Of a stretch of DNA of 64,000 nucleotides, positions 52,167 to 64,000 are shown piece after piece (within the stretch, counting starts at the first letter, position 1; the number at the start of each line of letters is the position of its first letter). The notes under the pieces were generated by a model. That model did not search any database. It worked only from the letters and a program-made list of their open reading frames with translations, and was not told the DNA's origin. The stretch is from Pratylenchus scribneri (Eukaryota > Nematoda > Chromadorea > Rhabditida > Pratylenchidae), in the NCBI GenBank assembly GCA_030063045.1, contig JAQSEB010000155.1:1116001-1180000 (forward strand). The letters run 5' to 3'. Made by a program: the position numbers and the translations under genes.

Positions 52167-54941
52167 ATGATAATGAGCAAAATGACTCCTCCAAAAAAGG
52201 CTGTCAATTTGTCGCGCAATTCATCTGCTTCTGCCGCCTCATCAACGAGTTCCACTTCATCCAAATATTTCTTTTCTTCCTCCAAAAAAGGGCTAAGTTT
52301 GCATTGCCCAAAATGTGCCCTCAAATTGATGTCGGTGGAAATGGTGAGTGGCCAAAAAAGGGGTAATGATCTTTGGACCATCAAATATTTTCCAAACCAA
52401 TTTACATAAATTTTTTTCGTATTCCCATTTCTGCAATATCAGCCGATCCAATCTATGGCCAAAGGCCACAATTCTTTTCATTTCCTTTTCTGCCCAACAC
52501 AATTTTTTGTACCAGCCGACAGCCGTAAACCTCTAAAAAACCCCATCCATTTTTTGTCCCATTAATTCATTCTGCTTTTTTATTTCTTATTCAATTCAGT
52601 TCATATTCGTACCATCCATTCTAAAATCCAAACTCTCACCTATTTTCCATCCAACAATTTTGTCCTATTAATATTTTTCAATTCTATTTTTGTCTTTTTT
52701 CCCCATCCATAGTTCTCATTTTACTAATTTAATTTAATTATTTTTGTATATTGATGAATTCATCAACTTCTACCGGAACACCATATTTTGCGAAGGTCAT
52801 TAGTAGGAAATCATTTTTTGATTATTCATTTGTTCAAGCTTAAATCTAAAGCAGAAAAAAAATTAAATAAATTGGTTTTTTACTCCTACTAAAAGAATTT
52901 TCATTTATTTAGGTCCAAATTCACATGGCAAATTGCACTGGCAAAGGCAAACCATCAGCAGAACAAGGTCGTCAATCGAATGAGAATGGCCAAAATGATT
53001 GCAAAATTGGGAATGATGTGCCGTGTGAATTCTGCAATGGCAATCGCAAATTCACCCCTCATGGCCTCATTCTCCATAAAAGCCGAATCCATGGAGTAAA
53101 GCCAACTGCAACTCCACCACCGGTGAAGGAAAAGGAAAAGGACAATTCGCAAGAAACATCCTTCAAATGCAGGTGAATATTGGGAATTTGGATTTTTGAT
53201 TAATTTAAATGAGGAAACAGCAAAAATCAAATCTATGGGTTTTTAAATTTGGCTTTTTCAATTGATTTTGTGCTAAAAATATAAAATTCCATAGCAAAAA
53301 ATATTTGTCCAATTTATGAGAACAATCTTTAAATTATGAAACACAGAAAAAGAGTACATAATAATAAGGCCAAAAGGAATGTAATGGTTGAACAGTTTTT
53401 CCTATATTCACATTTCACAAACCAAATATATCCAAAATTGGGGTCAAGACTCATTGAATGTTATATAATTTGGTTATGCTTTGTTCTCAACAATTAAAGG
53501 GTATTAAATGGTTTAAACCAATTTTGGTTTATTGGTTCAAAAACCCAAACCAAAACATAATCAAATGATGCGGCGTCTTGACAATATCCATCGATTGGGA
53601 ATAAGGTTTTTTGGTCTGGAATAAATTATTGATCCATTACAATCTTCTTATTTTGGCCATTTCAATATGTCTTTTCGGAAATTTCAATATTTTTTTTCGG
53701 CAAATTCATTATATTTTCTATGAACAATTCCACTTTTTTATTTTGACAATTTTCAGCAAATGCCCATATAAGTCACCATATAAAAACAATATCAAATTGC
53801 ACGAGGAAATTCATGAAGGTTATTGTCATTTTTGAAGCCAAACAAATTTTTATTTTATTCCAGGCGATATTCTCTTCCATTGCAAATTTTGCCGCGCACC
53901 ATTTCGCAGCGAATTGGGACGAAAGAATTGTGAAAAGAACCATCAAATGAAAGCAAAGACGGTGGTCAAAACGGAGCCTCGGGTAAAATGGGATTTAGAA
54001 TATAATTTATCCATTTTTTTGCATAGATTCAAGTGGCACGCCGAACTCCAAAGCCAACTGCCAAAATCATTTCCATGTCCAAATCGGCCATTCCCACTGT
54101 TGGTCGTTCCAATGGTGGCCAATCCTCTAACAATGCATCAACACCAATTTCGCGCAATTCAACTGTGGGCACAAAACGAACTCGCCAACAAATGAAGAAC
54201 CGTCCGCAAGATGAAACCGAGGAGGACGACGAAGTGGAAGTTTGCGAACCAGTGAAGGTGGATTGACAAAAAATATTAAAATTATTTATTTCTAAAAGCA
54301 GAAATCGGCTGGCCGTCCGCGTGAATTGGTTCGACGCGATGCTTCCGTTGAAGTGGTCCAACCGGCGGGTGCTTCGTCCATTTCGAGTTATGCCAACATG
54401 GTGGTCAATGCCTGTGCCCAGTCAAATTTGGTAAGTTTAAAATAAATTAACTCACAAAGATTCACTTTTTCCACTAAAAAGGGACTAAATTATAGGAACT
54501 CTCTCTGACATTATTTTCACTTATTAGAATCATTTTTGCCTTCTAAATAAATCATTAGTTTTGCTTAATTTCAATTTATTTATTCATTTTTAAACCAATT
54601 GGATTGGTTTTTAAAGAAAAATCTTAAAAAACCGCTGAATATAACCAATAAATTATAATTATTTTGGTGTCATTTATTCAATCTTTTTCAACAAATAAAT
54701 ATTTACCTTGTTTAAATTAGATTTTTATTATTAATTAATTAAATCATAATTTTTAAATGAATAATTAATAAATGCCATTTTTCAGGTCACATTCCATGAT
54801 GTCAACACTCTGCGAGGCACAATTGGCAAGATCACCTTCCAATTTCAGTGCAACCGATGCCGTGGAGAATTGGGTGTGGCTCGATGCTACCGTGGCCGTG
54901 CCTATTGCGTCAATTGCTGTGGACATGCGGATTGCGATTAA
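52167..54941 (+). CDS. C2H2-type zinc-finger protein with Cys-rich C-terminus
   Basis: Seven exons: 52167-52343, 52913-53172, 53757-53818, 53864-53982, 54027-54257, 54302-54430, 54786-54941; 377 residues. A Ser-rich N-terminus (runs of SSASAASSTSS) is followed by finger-like units: CPKCALKLMSVEMVQIHMANC, CEFCNGNRKFTPHGLILHKSRIH, a good C2H2 finger CSKCPYKSPYKNNIKLHEEIH (CxxC, HxxxH), and CKFCRAPFRSEL ending in KNCEKNH. A basic, low-complexity linker follows, then an acidic patch (EEDDEVEV). The last exon encodes CNRCRGE, CYRGRAYCVNCCGHADC, eight or more Cys in 30 residues, a possible separate zinc knuckle. It is probably a nuclear nucleic-acid-binding protein. A TTTCAG ends 24 nt before the ATG, which fits trans-splicing or an upstream exon. 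No specific ortholog is recognised. Confidence 0.75.
53340..53750 (+). repeat. MITE-like repeat, family B copy
   Basis: It fills most of the intron 53173-53756. GGGTATTAAATGGTTTAAACC and ATGATGCGGCGTCTTGAC are present; the latter is inverted against the left-arm GTCAAGACTCATTGAATG. Confidence 0.75.
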
Positions 54942-56065
54942 AATGCGGCACAACAACACAAAAGAGGAAATAGAATGAATGAAACATGAACAGTTTTTGG
55001 GACCATATGGAACAAAATAATAAATTTCCCATTTAATATTTGTTTTTTTTTATAAATCAATTCTTCAAATCCACTTTGATTCCACTATAATATTTGTTTT
55101 CATCTCCACAAAATCCTTTCCCCCTCTGATCTGACAATTTAAATTCAATTTACTTTAATATATTTTTTAAATAATATCTCCTGAATTTAAGCAATTTCAA
55201 TTTTCGTTAACCAATCAATCAATTTGCTATGACACATTTTATACTTATCAAATATTTTGTTTAAATAAATTTGGATAAATTCTTTGTAATATTTATATTT
55301 ATAGTTAAATATTTTCTCTAAAATAGGCGTACAAATAATTAGCTTTTTTTTATGAATTAGATAATTTTTGTGGACGTAAAATCAGATCAGAAATATTATT
55401 ATTCATTTGAATCTCCCATGGGCAAAGGCCATTTGTCAGCCATACAAATCTGTGGCCACAAAATTGGCAACAATTCATCCATAAATTTTTTCTACCCAAA
55501 TTCTTTGAATTTTATGCCATAAATGACATCTGAATCTCTTCTTCTCTATTGATTTTTCTTGAGGCATCATTTTTTTGACCCATAACTCAATGAGGCAATA
55601 GCCAATCAGGGAAGGCGATATACTGTACTATTGGAATTCTCTAAATGACCTCTGAAATTTATTATTAGCCGTCAAAATCTGTGGTCAAATCCGCCATAAA
55701 GCCTAAAATCATTCAAAATTGAGCCTTCCTCATTGAATGACTAAAATGTCGCTTATTTCTCTTTCTAATCATTTCTTATTCAAATTTAGTCATTTAAAAT
55801 TAAATGGAAAAAGGAAAATTTATCAAAAATAGAAAAAATTAACATTATATAATGACTAAAATCACATTTAGAGATAGGATGGTTCCAATTTCGTTGAATT
55901 TAATATAAAATAGACAATAATAAAATTAACTTAAATGTTTTTTTTTGAGAAACCAAAGAAAAATAAGGAATTTTTTGACTAGGACAGAATTTAGACCCAA
56001 AAAGTGAATCGAATTTGCACATTTCTCTTCTCGCAACAATTTCAACATCAATTCCTCCTCCCATT
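54942..56065. other. Intergenic, convergent 3' ends, with a dispersed repeat
   Basis: No exon recognised. Around 55545-55740 lies a copy of a third repeat family (family C): CATAACTCAATGAGGCAATA is the inverse of TCATTGAGTTATGAGACAAA near 29277. Confidence 0.55.
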
Positions 56066-56224
56066 TCAAGGGGCGCATCCCATGGCGCCATCCTTCGATT
56101 TAACTTTGCCAACGCAGCAAGAATTGGCCGGGAAAATGCATGGGCTGGGATTGCATGGAACATCCTGGGTTGTTGGTCCACTGAAATTTTTGGAAATGTT
56201 AAATTTATAATTGTAATGAAATTG

Positions 56225-56530
56225 CTAAAAAAGAATATATATTGGCCAAATAATAATGGGTTTAAATGGTTTATCCTACATTCACATACCAAAAACCCAA
56301 TTGGATAGAGCTGGTCAAGACCCATTGAATGGTATATAATTTGTTATGGTTGGTAACAATAATTAATGGGGTTTTAAACGGTTTAAATTTATTTGGTTTT
56401 TGGTTCAAAAAAGTAAGAATTGGTTGAATCTAAGCCAAATCATATTCAAATGATTCGTTGATGAGATCTGATTTAATATAAAGTTAATAGGTCAATGATA
56501 AACTACGAATCATTAAAATCTATTGGATAA
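56225..56530 (+). repeat. MITE-like repeat, family B copy
   Basis: It lies in the last intron (56181-56558) of the secreted-protein gene. ATTGGATAGAGCTGGTCAAG and TGGTATATAATTTGTTATGG are near-identical to the copies in other genes. Confidence 0.75.
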
Positions 56531-57157
56531 AATAGATAAAAAATCCTTTTAATTTTACCTGCAAGGACAAGCTGGTTCCGATGTGCAAACGCGTTCCTGT
56601 TTGATTGTTCCACAAAGGCCACAATCTTTGGTGCATTTTCCAGTGGATTTCCATTCACCAAAAACGCCTTCAGGTGGGCACGGTAATGATGGAGGTGGAG
56701 TGGGAGGAGTTGTTGGAGTTGTGGGCGGCGGTGGAATTCCATCACCGACTTTGACCTCCACTTCAATGGTCAAACTGAATTTGATGGCTGAAAATGGAGG
56801 AATTTAAATAAAAATTGTATTTTCATTGAATTTATAAAAACGGATTTATATTTTGGCAAATTTTATTAAATTATGAATGCTTAATTATTTATATTTTTAA
56901 CCATAAAATTTGCCATTTTTGATGCATTGGAAAAAAAAGCATAATTATCCGAATAAAATACCCAAAATGAATGGTTTGAGTGGGGGCAGTGCGGCCATCA
57001 AATCGTCCAAAACTTTGTCCACCATTTTCTTGTCCAATGTTTGGATGGCCTTTTTCAAATTGTTTTTGATAAAATCAATGATGATTTTGAGTAGCTAAAT
57101 TGAGGGGGAATATTCAAATTAAAGCAAAAGGCAATGTCTCACCTTTTTCAGCAAATC

Positions 57158-57160
57158 CTA
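57158..57160 (-). other. In-frame TAG stop in exon 11 of the secreted-protein gene
   Basis: On the minus strand the frame reads LIDMLDDSI, TAG, DLLKK, then the donor GTGAGA. Downstream exons keep phase and encode the expected helical unit and the Cys-rich tail. Exon 6 has a corresponding helical segment without a stop. Confidence 0.85.
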
Positions 57161-58609
57161 GATGGAATCATCCAACATGTCGATCAGAATTTGAATGGCA
57201 ACTAAAATCTTTTTGGCCACCAATTTGAGTGCATCCAACAATCCGGGTGCCTTTTCCTGCATTGCCTTCAACAAATCGGCAATATTGGTCAATTGGCCTT
57301 TGAGCAACATATCAATGACCAATTTGAAACCATCCAAATCCTTGGGTTGAACCAACGAAATTGTGGCCATAACATCAACGGATAGGCTGGCTAAAAATTA
57401 GGGGAAAGGGGCATTATTTTATATATATGTAAGGCAATTTGTGGTAATTTCAATTTTTTATAAATTAAATTTATTTTTTTCAGCATTAAGTTTTGGATTA
57501 ATTTATATGTGCCCCACTTTTCGCCTACCTTTCAATTTCAATGCCAATTCGGCCAAAACATTTACATCGACTTTGCCTTCGACCATTGCTTGTGTCATTT
57601 TGTCCGGATTGGCCAATTGTTTCATTGTGTCCTTGAGGAATTTGCCCACAATGCTGATCACCAAATTTGCTTGAATTTTGCCTGAAAATATGGCAAATAA
57701 ATATTTTTTCCGCCAATCATCCCAAAATTACCTTCAATGGCTGCCGCCAATTCTGGCAATTTCTCCTTGATCAAATCCATTATCTTTTGAATGGCCGGTT
57801 GGCTGGCGTCCAATTCCGCTTTGAGTTGTGCCTTCAATGTGACACTCAATTGAACAATCTGTCAAAGTGGAATTCTGAATAAATCTAAAAATTCCCCCAC
57901 TGAACCAATTCAGCCAATTTTTGTGTTTCCTTTCCATCGAATTGTTTCACATAAGCACTGATGTTGGCCATAATGTTGAGGATGGCCTCATTCACGCCGG
58001 GTGCCTTTGCTTTGAGTTGGGCAATCACATCATCCGGTTTGCTCAAATCCAAACTTCCACTCAGGCTTAATTTCAACAATGCGTCCAATTCAACGGGTTT
58101 CAGTTTTGAGAGAAGGGCCAATGCTGCCTTTGGAGATAGGTCTGGTGGTGGAAATGGAAGATTTAGATTAATTCTATTCTTTCTTTTGTGGTTTTTCAAT
58201 TCTTTTTTGACTTCTTTCTTACCTTCCACTTTCTTGGCCAATGCATCCAATTGGGCACTCACATCGACGCTTAATCCCAGGGAAGCCATCAATTCGCTTG
58301 GACTCTTTCCCTTCAAATCTTTGAGCACCGCCGAAATTGAGGCAAAAATGCTGATGTCGATTTTGCCAAAAATGTTCGGGAATGGGAATGGCATGGCCGG
58401 AGTTGACGGAGTCGATGGAGTAGTTGGAGTTGAAGGCGTAGTCATACTAATTTTGGGGAGAGATTATTAGTGAAATTCGAATAAATTTATTAATTCAAAA
58501 TAGATTTAAATTAATTAAATAAATTTTAACAAGTTTTCAAATAAATATGCTTCAACTTGACACCCACGAGAAATTGTTACCAGTTATTTTTAATAACTCA
58601 TCAAATAGT

Positions 58610-58820
58610 TTTGATTTTTTATTAAATAAAAGATTAGACATTTGACTGCTCAATAATATTAATTTTATTTAAATTGGTTCAGAAATCAGAATTGAAAAAG
58701 GCCTTTACTATGGGTTAGCGAAATTTTCAGTCTTTTTCATGCATAATTCCATAAATTCTGAATAAAATTAATATAATTTGATAGCCAATTAATCTGATCT
58801 TTAACTCTAAAATCATCAAA
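58610..58820 (+). repeat. Palindromic dispersed repeat, family A copy
   Basis: It lies in the intron 58447-58938. The left arm (AATATTAATTTTATTTAAATT) and the right arm (GAATAAAATTAATATAATTTG) are inverted copies, giving a MITE-like hairpin. Confidence 0.65.
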
Positions 58821-61469
58821 ATTAGTTTAGTTATTAATGATTTATTTTAAAATTAATTTAAATAGGCTCTTGAAGTTGGGCTAACTCCAAGCTTTAACCC
58901 ACTCCTTTTTCTATGATAAAATACTAAAAAGCACTTACGGGCTTGTCGGAGTGGATGGCGTGGTTGGAGTTGTTGGAGTTGTGGGCGGTGGTGGCAAAAA
59001 TGGAAGATCAAATTGCAAATCCACATCGATGTCAATGAAAAGACTGGCCACCGCCTTCACAATGTTCGGCAAAACCGATGGATTGGCTTGCGCTTTGTCC
59101 TTGACAAAGTCCACAACTCCCTTGATTTGAACAACCAAAAGTGCTTTCAAATCGATCAAGAATTGTTTGGCTTGATCCGACAATTTGCCGTTGACTTTTT
59201 CGATGGCAATTTGGATTTTCACAATCAATGTTTTCAGGACGGTGAGTATGCCGGGTGCCATTTCTTGTAATTTTTGGATCAAATCTGCCAGCGATTTGAT
59301 GCTTCCATCTGTGACAATTTTGATCAATCCTTTGATGTCGCTCTCTCGGATCATCGACAATAAAACTTTCAATTGAGCAGGCAAAAACACTGAAAAAGAT
59401 TTTATTGCAAATATTCCGTCACAATCCTACAATTTCCATTCCTTACATTTAATTTTGATTGACAATTGCTCCAAATATTCCAAAAGTGTTGGATCCGGTT
59501 TCACATTGGCCACCACCACAGTTTGGCCATCAATTTGGATGGTTTTATTCAACAGTGTGGGAATGTCAATGGAAGCACTGCCATTGGCCACAATGCTGAC
59601 CATCAATTTGAATTTGGCAATAATTTCCGCCACCTTTTTAGCAAAATGTTAAAATTGATTCATTTAATTGTTGGATTTTTTTCGATTACTAATATTTTTG
59701 CCAGTAACTATATTAATAAATTGGTTGGAATATGGTAGATGTTTTAAAAATGATTGTGCCTAAGGCAATTATATAAAAGTAATACGATTTAAATTGGTAT
59801 TTTCGCAAACACCGGTTTTCGTTAGCAAAAATTTCCGATTTTGATTTTAAATGACATCAAATTTCTGAAGCTACTCTACTTGGGACATTCAGAAATTAAA
59901 TTGATAATAGTGAAGCGTATTCCAATTTATTGAATATAAAAATGAACGCACAATTTTGCACATGCAAATTTCGCCTTCGATCACCCCGGGAATTCCAATA
60001 ATTGGCACTGGCGAACTTGGAGTACTCGGTGTTGTTGGCGTGGTTGGGGTGGTTGGGGTACTCGGCGTTGATGCCGTTGTCGATGCCGCCTCACATTTGA
60101 TTGGGGCACATTGGCCGCTGGCACCGCCGCAACTGATGCTTTTGGCCTTCACATAATAGTCGGCGGAACTTTTCATCTCCTTATATTTATTGCGGTTGGT
60201 ATTTGGTATTTTTTCCAATTGCTCTTTCAATGTCAGTTTTCGACCATCGCTGGCCACCAATGCTTGCGTTTTTGGCTCAATGTTGTTCAGTCGGGCATAC
60301 ATGTGGCATTCTTTTAAGGCAATTATAGATAATCCATGTGTTTTTATATTATTTATGTAAAATTTATGATGAAAGGAAATGAAAAAAAGAGAACTACTGT
60401 ATCCACAAAAATTGCTAGATTCGTCGATAATTGCCTCTGGCAATGCTATCTAATTTGGAAGGAAAGGGAAATGGAAGAAATTCACCCAATTTTCAAAACT
60501 TTCCCCATTCTCCAACTATAAGAAAATTAAGAACAATTCTTTTTGCCATTCATTCAATTAATTAAGAAGTCATTCCTCACAAACCTGGATCGCAAAATGA
60601 GTTGATGACAACTTGGGCAATGGCATTTTCCAATCGCCAACAAACATCCTGCTCATCGCAAATGCAAAATTGCTCCATCTTTTCGCATTGTAAATTGATG
60701 GGCGATTGGCCTGCATTTTCCCCAGTTGTTGGCGTTGCTTTCACCGGATTGAAGAAAACGACCTGTTTGAAAATTTGATAAAAATATTTATAATTTATAT
60801 AATTTTTTACGGAATTTTTCGGATCCGATGGGCATTGACATTCGCCAGCCGGTGTATTTTGCGTTTTGATCTTATCATCACTTTTATTGTAGATGAGCAT
60901 TGCGGTGTTGGGTGGTTGGACACATCCTGATTAAAAGAGGGGGAAATGTGGCATTTTCATTTTCTATTTTATAATTGGCATCCATAATGTGGATTTTTAT
61001 GGAGTTTTTAAGAAAATGAGACAAGAAACCCAGATTTACTAACTAAATGCTCAATGCCGGCTTCGATTTCCTAAACAAATCTAATTCAAAGAAATCGAAA
61101 TCGGAATTAAAAATCAGTAATTTATCCATTGAAACCATTCAGCCGATAAACAAAGAGAAATTTTCAGCATTGATGTGGTCTTCCAATGTTGACCAAAACT
61201 CTTAACAAGATTCATATTCTGAACCATCTATTATTTTTATCAGTCAAATGCTTTGACTAATTTGACAAAAAAAATGTATTTTTCAATGCTTTGATGGTTT
61301 TAATTAATTAAACAAATATTCTCAATGCAATGCGAATTAGGTATCTCCAACCCCGTCCAGATCCTTTCATTCCTTTACCTGGTATTTCTGGGCAGCCAAT
61401 GCTAGGAGGAGCGATTTGGAGGAGAATGGCGGAGCAGAGGAAGAGCATCCATTTGGCTTGGCCAATCAT

Positions 61470-62991
61470 TTAATTGGGTATAGATGGGAGGGATCGGTGA
61501 AGGAAATTGAAAATTTCTTAAAAAATGAAAAATGAGAAAGGAAATGAGCCTGGGAGGCATTTTCTCCGTCCATTAAAAATAGCTGGGAATGAGGGCAAAA
61601 AGCTGAAGTGATGGCATTTTTTAGCTTGGCCCAAAGAATGAGTGGATTTGGCCGCACGCACCAGCCCCAGTAGATCAGTATCAAATAAACTCACTGATGA
61701 AGGGAAGGGAAGGGCATTTTGCCCATTGATGGAAGGTGGAAGGCAAAATTTGAATGGGAAGTGAATGAATGGAAATGGCAAAAAAGAAGCCTAGGGACCC
61801 CAAAGTCATGTTGGAAAAAGCTGGGGGAATAGGTAGGGGAGGCATTTTATGTACGAAGGTGGGATGGGCAAAATGGCCAATATCAGGCGATTTTGGCCAA
61901 ACAATGGGCGAGATCGCGCGCATGTAAATCCGCCTGATCAATTGCGCATGATTGCATTGATGGCCAAATTGATTGATTGGGTAAAATGGAAGCCATTACC
62001 AAATGAAGGAAATAGTATAGGGAAAATTGGATGAAATGCTTTGAGAGATAGAAAGAGCGATTTGGCCAATCACAGAATTGGGAAAGGCTCGCGCGCCCAT
62101 AGAAGCCGATCACTTTCGCGTAATGGCCTTCTGGAATCTGGATTGAAGGAAGGTGGAGGAATGGAATGGCATTTTGGCGATGGGCATAAAGGCATTCAGA
62201 AAAGTAAGGAATGGATTTTAGGTGGAAAGCTGGAAAGATGGCCATTTTATAGCCAAAAAAGAGAGCGGAATGAAACGGTACCTTCTACCTTGTGAGGGGA
62301 AGGGGACTGATCATGGTCGCATTTTCTTGGTTGAGGGTAGGATGATCAAGAGTAAAATAGGATCAGCTGAGGAATTGAAGGGGGAAAGGAATATTCTGGA
62401 AATATTGTTGCTGGCATTTTCCAGACAAATCTTATGGAAAAAGCCAATCCCCTCGAGAAATGATGGCCCAATGCACTCCCAAACAATTTTTTGGCTAGGC
62501 CACATCAGCAATTCTCTTTAGGATGTGGATTTTTGCAGATGAGAGTCAATTCTTGGCAAAGCTCAACAACTTTTTGATGTTTAATTTAGATCATATTAGT
62601 GATTAGTGTTGTAGCATTTGATGATAGAGCTCGTCGAGATATATTGATTGATATATAGATTGTAGGGGTTTTATCAAAATTGCAATTATTAAACCGCCTA
62701 AACCGTATTCGATTTTTGATTTATTTTTGGCATTATTCTCCGCTCTGACAAACTATATAGGCTAATCTATGTGACATGATGAGCTCTACCAAAAGCTTTA
62801 AGACTTATTTGATCCATTATCAACCTTAAAAATTATCAAGCTTCTGCAAAAGAATCAGATCTCTCGTCAAAAATTTTTTTCAATTTTCATTATTTGTAAG
62901 AAATTGACAATTTTATGCATTGAATAAAATAAATGTTTTACTATAATAAATAAATAATAATGCAGAATATTTGGCCTTAAAGACGGTTTTT
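61470..62991. other. Intergenic, with a divergent family B-like palindrome
   Basis: No gene recognised. The ATGGC/GGCC-rich 61500-62550 part yields only spurious frames. At about 62620-62800 an inverted pair (GATAGAGCTCGTCGAGATAT and ATGATGAGCTCTACC) resembles a diverged family B element. Confidence 0.5.
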
Positions 62992-64000
62992 TCATCTAGT
63001 TCGAAGTTCCAATCTGCAGCTGAATGGATATGGAAAGACGCCAAATCCCATTTGTTTCTTGGCAGTCGGCGGATTCAGTGGATCAACGGCGAAAACTTTG
63101 AATTTGCGGAAAAAGTTTGCGGTGAATAAGAAAAGTTCCATTCGGGCCAATGATTCGCCGAGACATTTCCTTCAAAAAAGGTTAATTGAATGGAAATGTA
63201 TTCCATTTACATACCTTTTGCCTAAACTGAATGGGACAAATTCGTCGATTCGTTTGAGTCCGCCGGAAGCATCAAGAAATCGTTCGGGTATAAATTTATC
63301 CGGTTCCGGGAAAACTCGTTCATCATAGAGGGCACAACTGATTTGTGGCACAATATTCGTTCCTTTTGGCAGTCGGATTTTGCCATCCAACAATTCTACG
63401 TCACAAGTGGTTCTATGTGTCAAATTCAAAGGCAAAAGATTGCAAAGACGTTGTGTTTCCTACAGAAAATAGAAAGGAATTTATGATTGAGAAATGTTTA
63501 GTTTGAACAAATCTGAATTTGTCAAAAATTCTACATATCGAAAAAGGCCGTCTAAATAGCTTACATTAATGACGGCATTCACGTAAGGCAATTTGTTGCG
63601 ATCGGCCATTCGAATTGGCTGCCCATTCCTTTGTTCCGCCTCATCGAATTCATCTAATTCCCTTTGCATTTTTGCCTGTGCCCTTTGGTCCAAAAGTAAA
63701 TAGAGGACAAGGAAATTCAATGTTATGCAAATTGTCTCTTGGCCGGCCAAAAATAAATCGTAACAAAGGGAGCGCAAATTTTGCAGACTGAAAAAATGAG
63801 GAATTAAATTCGAGATGATAGGGCCAACTTGAATTCGGTTTCTTCTTCTCCTTCCGCCTTCATCCGTTCCATTTGATCGAGGAAACAATTCAACAAATCT
63901 TTGCTTTCCTCCCCTTCAATCATGTCAAAATCGGCTGCCCCTTTTCGGCGCTCAATTCTCTCCAAAATATTATTTTCAAAGAATGCATATGTGTCGCTGA
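62992..64000 (-). CDS. Cytochrome P450 (CYP2-clan-like), 5' partial
   Basis: Four 3' exons are visible: >64000-63829, 63787-63565, 63459-63215 and 63169-62992. Diagnostic motifs appear in order: the I-helix oxygen-binding DLFLAGQETI; the K-helix ExxR as ETQR; the PERF motif in PDKFIPERFLD; and the haem-binding loop PFSLGKRKCLGESLAR with its thiolate Cys. The C-terminus ends LELRTR. Haem-loop wording resembles nematode CYP33/CYP35-type enzymes of the CYP2 clan. These are endoplasmic reticulum mono-oxygenases acting on lipids or xenobiotics; the substrate cannot be inferred. The N-terminal anchor and the first half of the protein lie beyond the window. Confidence 0.92.

Larger units (their letters stand above)
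56066..61469 (-). pseudogene. Secreted multidomain protein with thrombospondin-like Cys-rich tail; in-frame TAG
   Basis: Fourteen exons (high to low): 61469-61379, 60926-60811, 60762-60585, 60310-59952, 59633-59447, 59389-58939, 58446-58223, 58141-57906, 57858-57732, 57681-57529, 57390-57143, 57094-56962, 56787-56559, 56180-56066. Exon 1 encodes a signal peptide (MLFLCSAILLQIAPPSIGC). Next comes a Cys-rich region (QCEKMEQFCICDEQDVCW), then Thr/Pro linkers (TPTTPTTPSTP) between amphipathic helical units that repeat an ADLL.K.QE.APG.L motif. The tail reads FGEWKSTGKCTKDCGLCGTI, ACPCR, then CNPSPCIFPANSCCVG, a nematode thrombospondin-like Cys pattern. A TAG at 57158-57160 breaks exon 11, although every phase before and after agrees. 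It may be a recent pseudogene, a base error, or avoided by splicing a weak 45-nt intron (57158-57202). The family of the helical units is not recognised. Confidence 0.72.

Overview
The window is animal nuclear DNA, almost certainly from a nematode. It is AT-rich, genes are split by many short introns (39 to about 60 nt is common) ending in TTTCAG-like acceptors, and several genes belong to nematode-typical families: an EFF-1/AFF-1 fusogen, an MBR-1/LCOR-type two-HTH regulator, an MLS-2/HMX homeobox gene, and a secreted protein with a Cys-rich thrombospondin-like tail. At least two introns appear to use GC-AG splice sites. The species cannot be named from the sequence alone; a plant-parasitic (tylenchid) lineage is possible but is only a guess. 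Gene models were built by hand by joining exons whose reading phases agree.

Layout, left to right. 1-2515 (+): HMX-class homeobox gene, 5' end outside the window. 3014-5206 (-): TauE/SafE-type membrane transporter. 6768-8881 (+): coiled-coil protein with a Gly/Phe-rich repeated tail. 9185-12250 (+): unrecognised 713-residue protein with duplicated GGFG/RG-rich exons. 12975-14472 (-): NAC-beta/BTF3 (icd-1 type). 15159-16052 (-): coiled coil plus calponin-homology-like protein. 17934-34168 (+): LCOR/E93/MBR-1-type regulator whose two first introns are 4.8 and 6.4 kb. 35138-35501 (+): small secreted protein. 36373-40316 (-): EFF-1/AFF-1 family cell-fusion protein, with a 37-bp minisatellite in an intron. 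40317-46090: gene-poor. 46091-50515: a complete MULE DNA transposon with long inverted repeats and an apparently intact FLYWCH-MULE transposase. 52167-54941 (+): C2H2-type zinc-finger protein. 56066-61469 (-): large secreted protein with repeated helical domains and a Cys-rich thrombospondin-like tail, carrying an in-frame TAG. 62992-64000 (-): cytochrome P450, 5' end outside the window.

The genes do not form one pathway. Four are developmental or regulatory (HMX, LCOR-type, zinc finger, fusogen), one is housekeeping (NAC-beta), and the rest are transport, secreted or detoxification genes. The recurring theme of the non-coding DNA is repeats: a palindromic MITE-like family in at least six introns, two other dispersed families, and at least eight long poly-G/poly-C tracts concentrated in the long introns and upstream of the fusogen gene. 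The most notable items are the intact MULE, the in-frame stop in the secreted multidomain gene, the palindromic minisatellite in the fusogen intron, and the exon duplications in the two unrecognised genes. I see no RNA genes and no evidence of a prokaryote-like defence or biosynthetic system.
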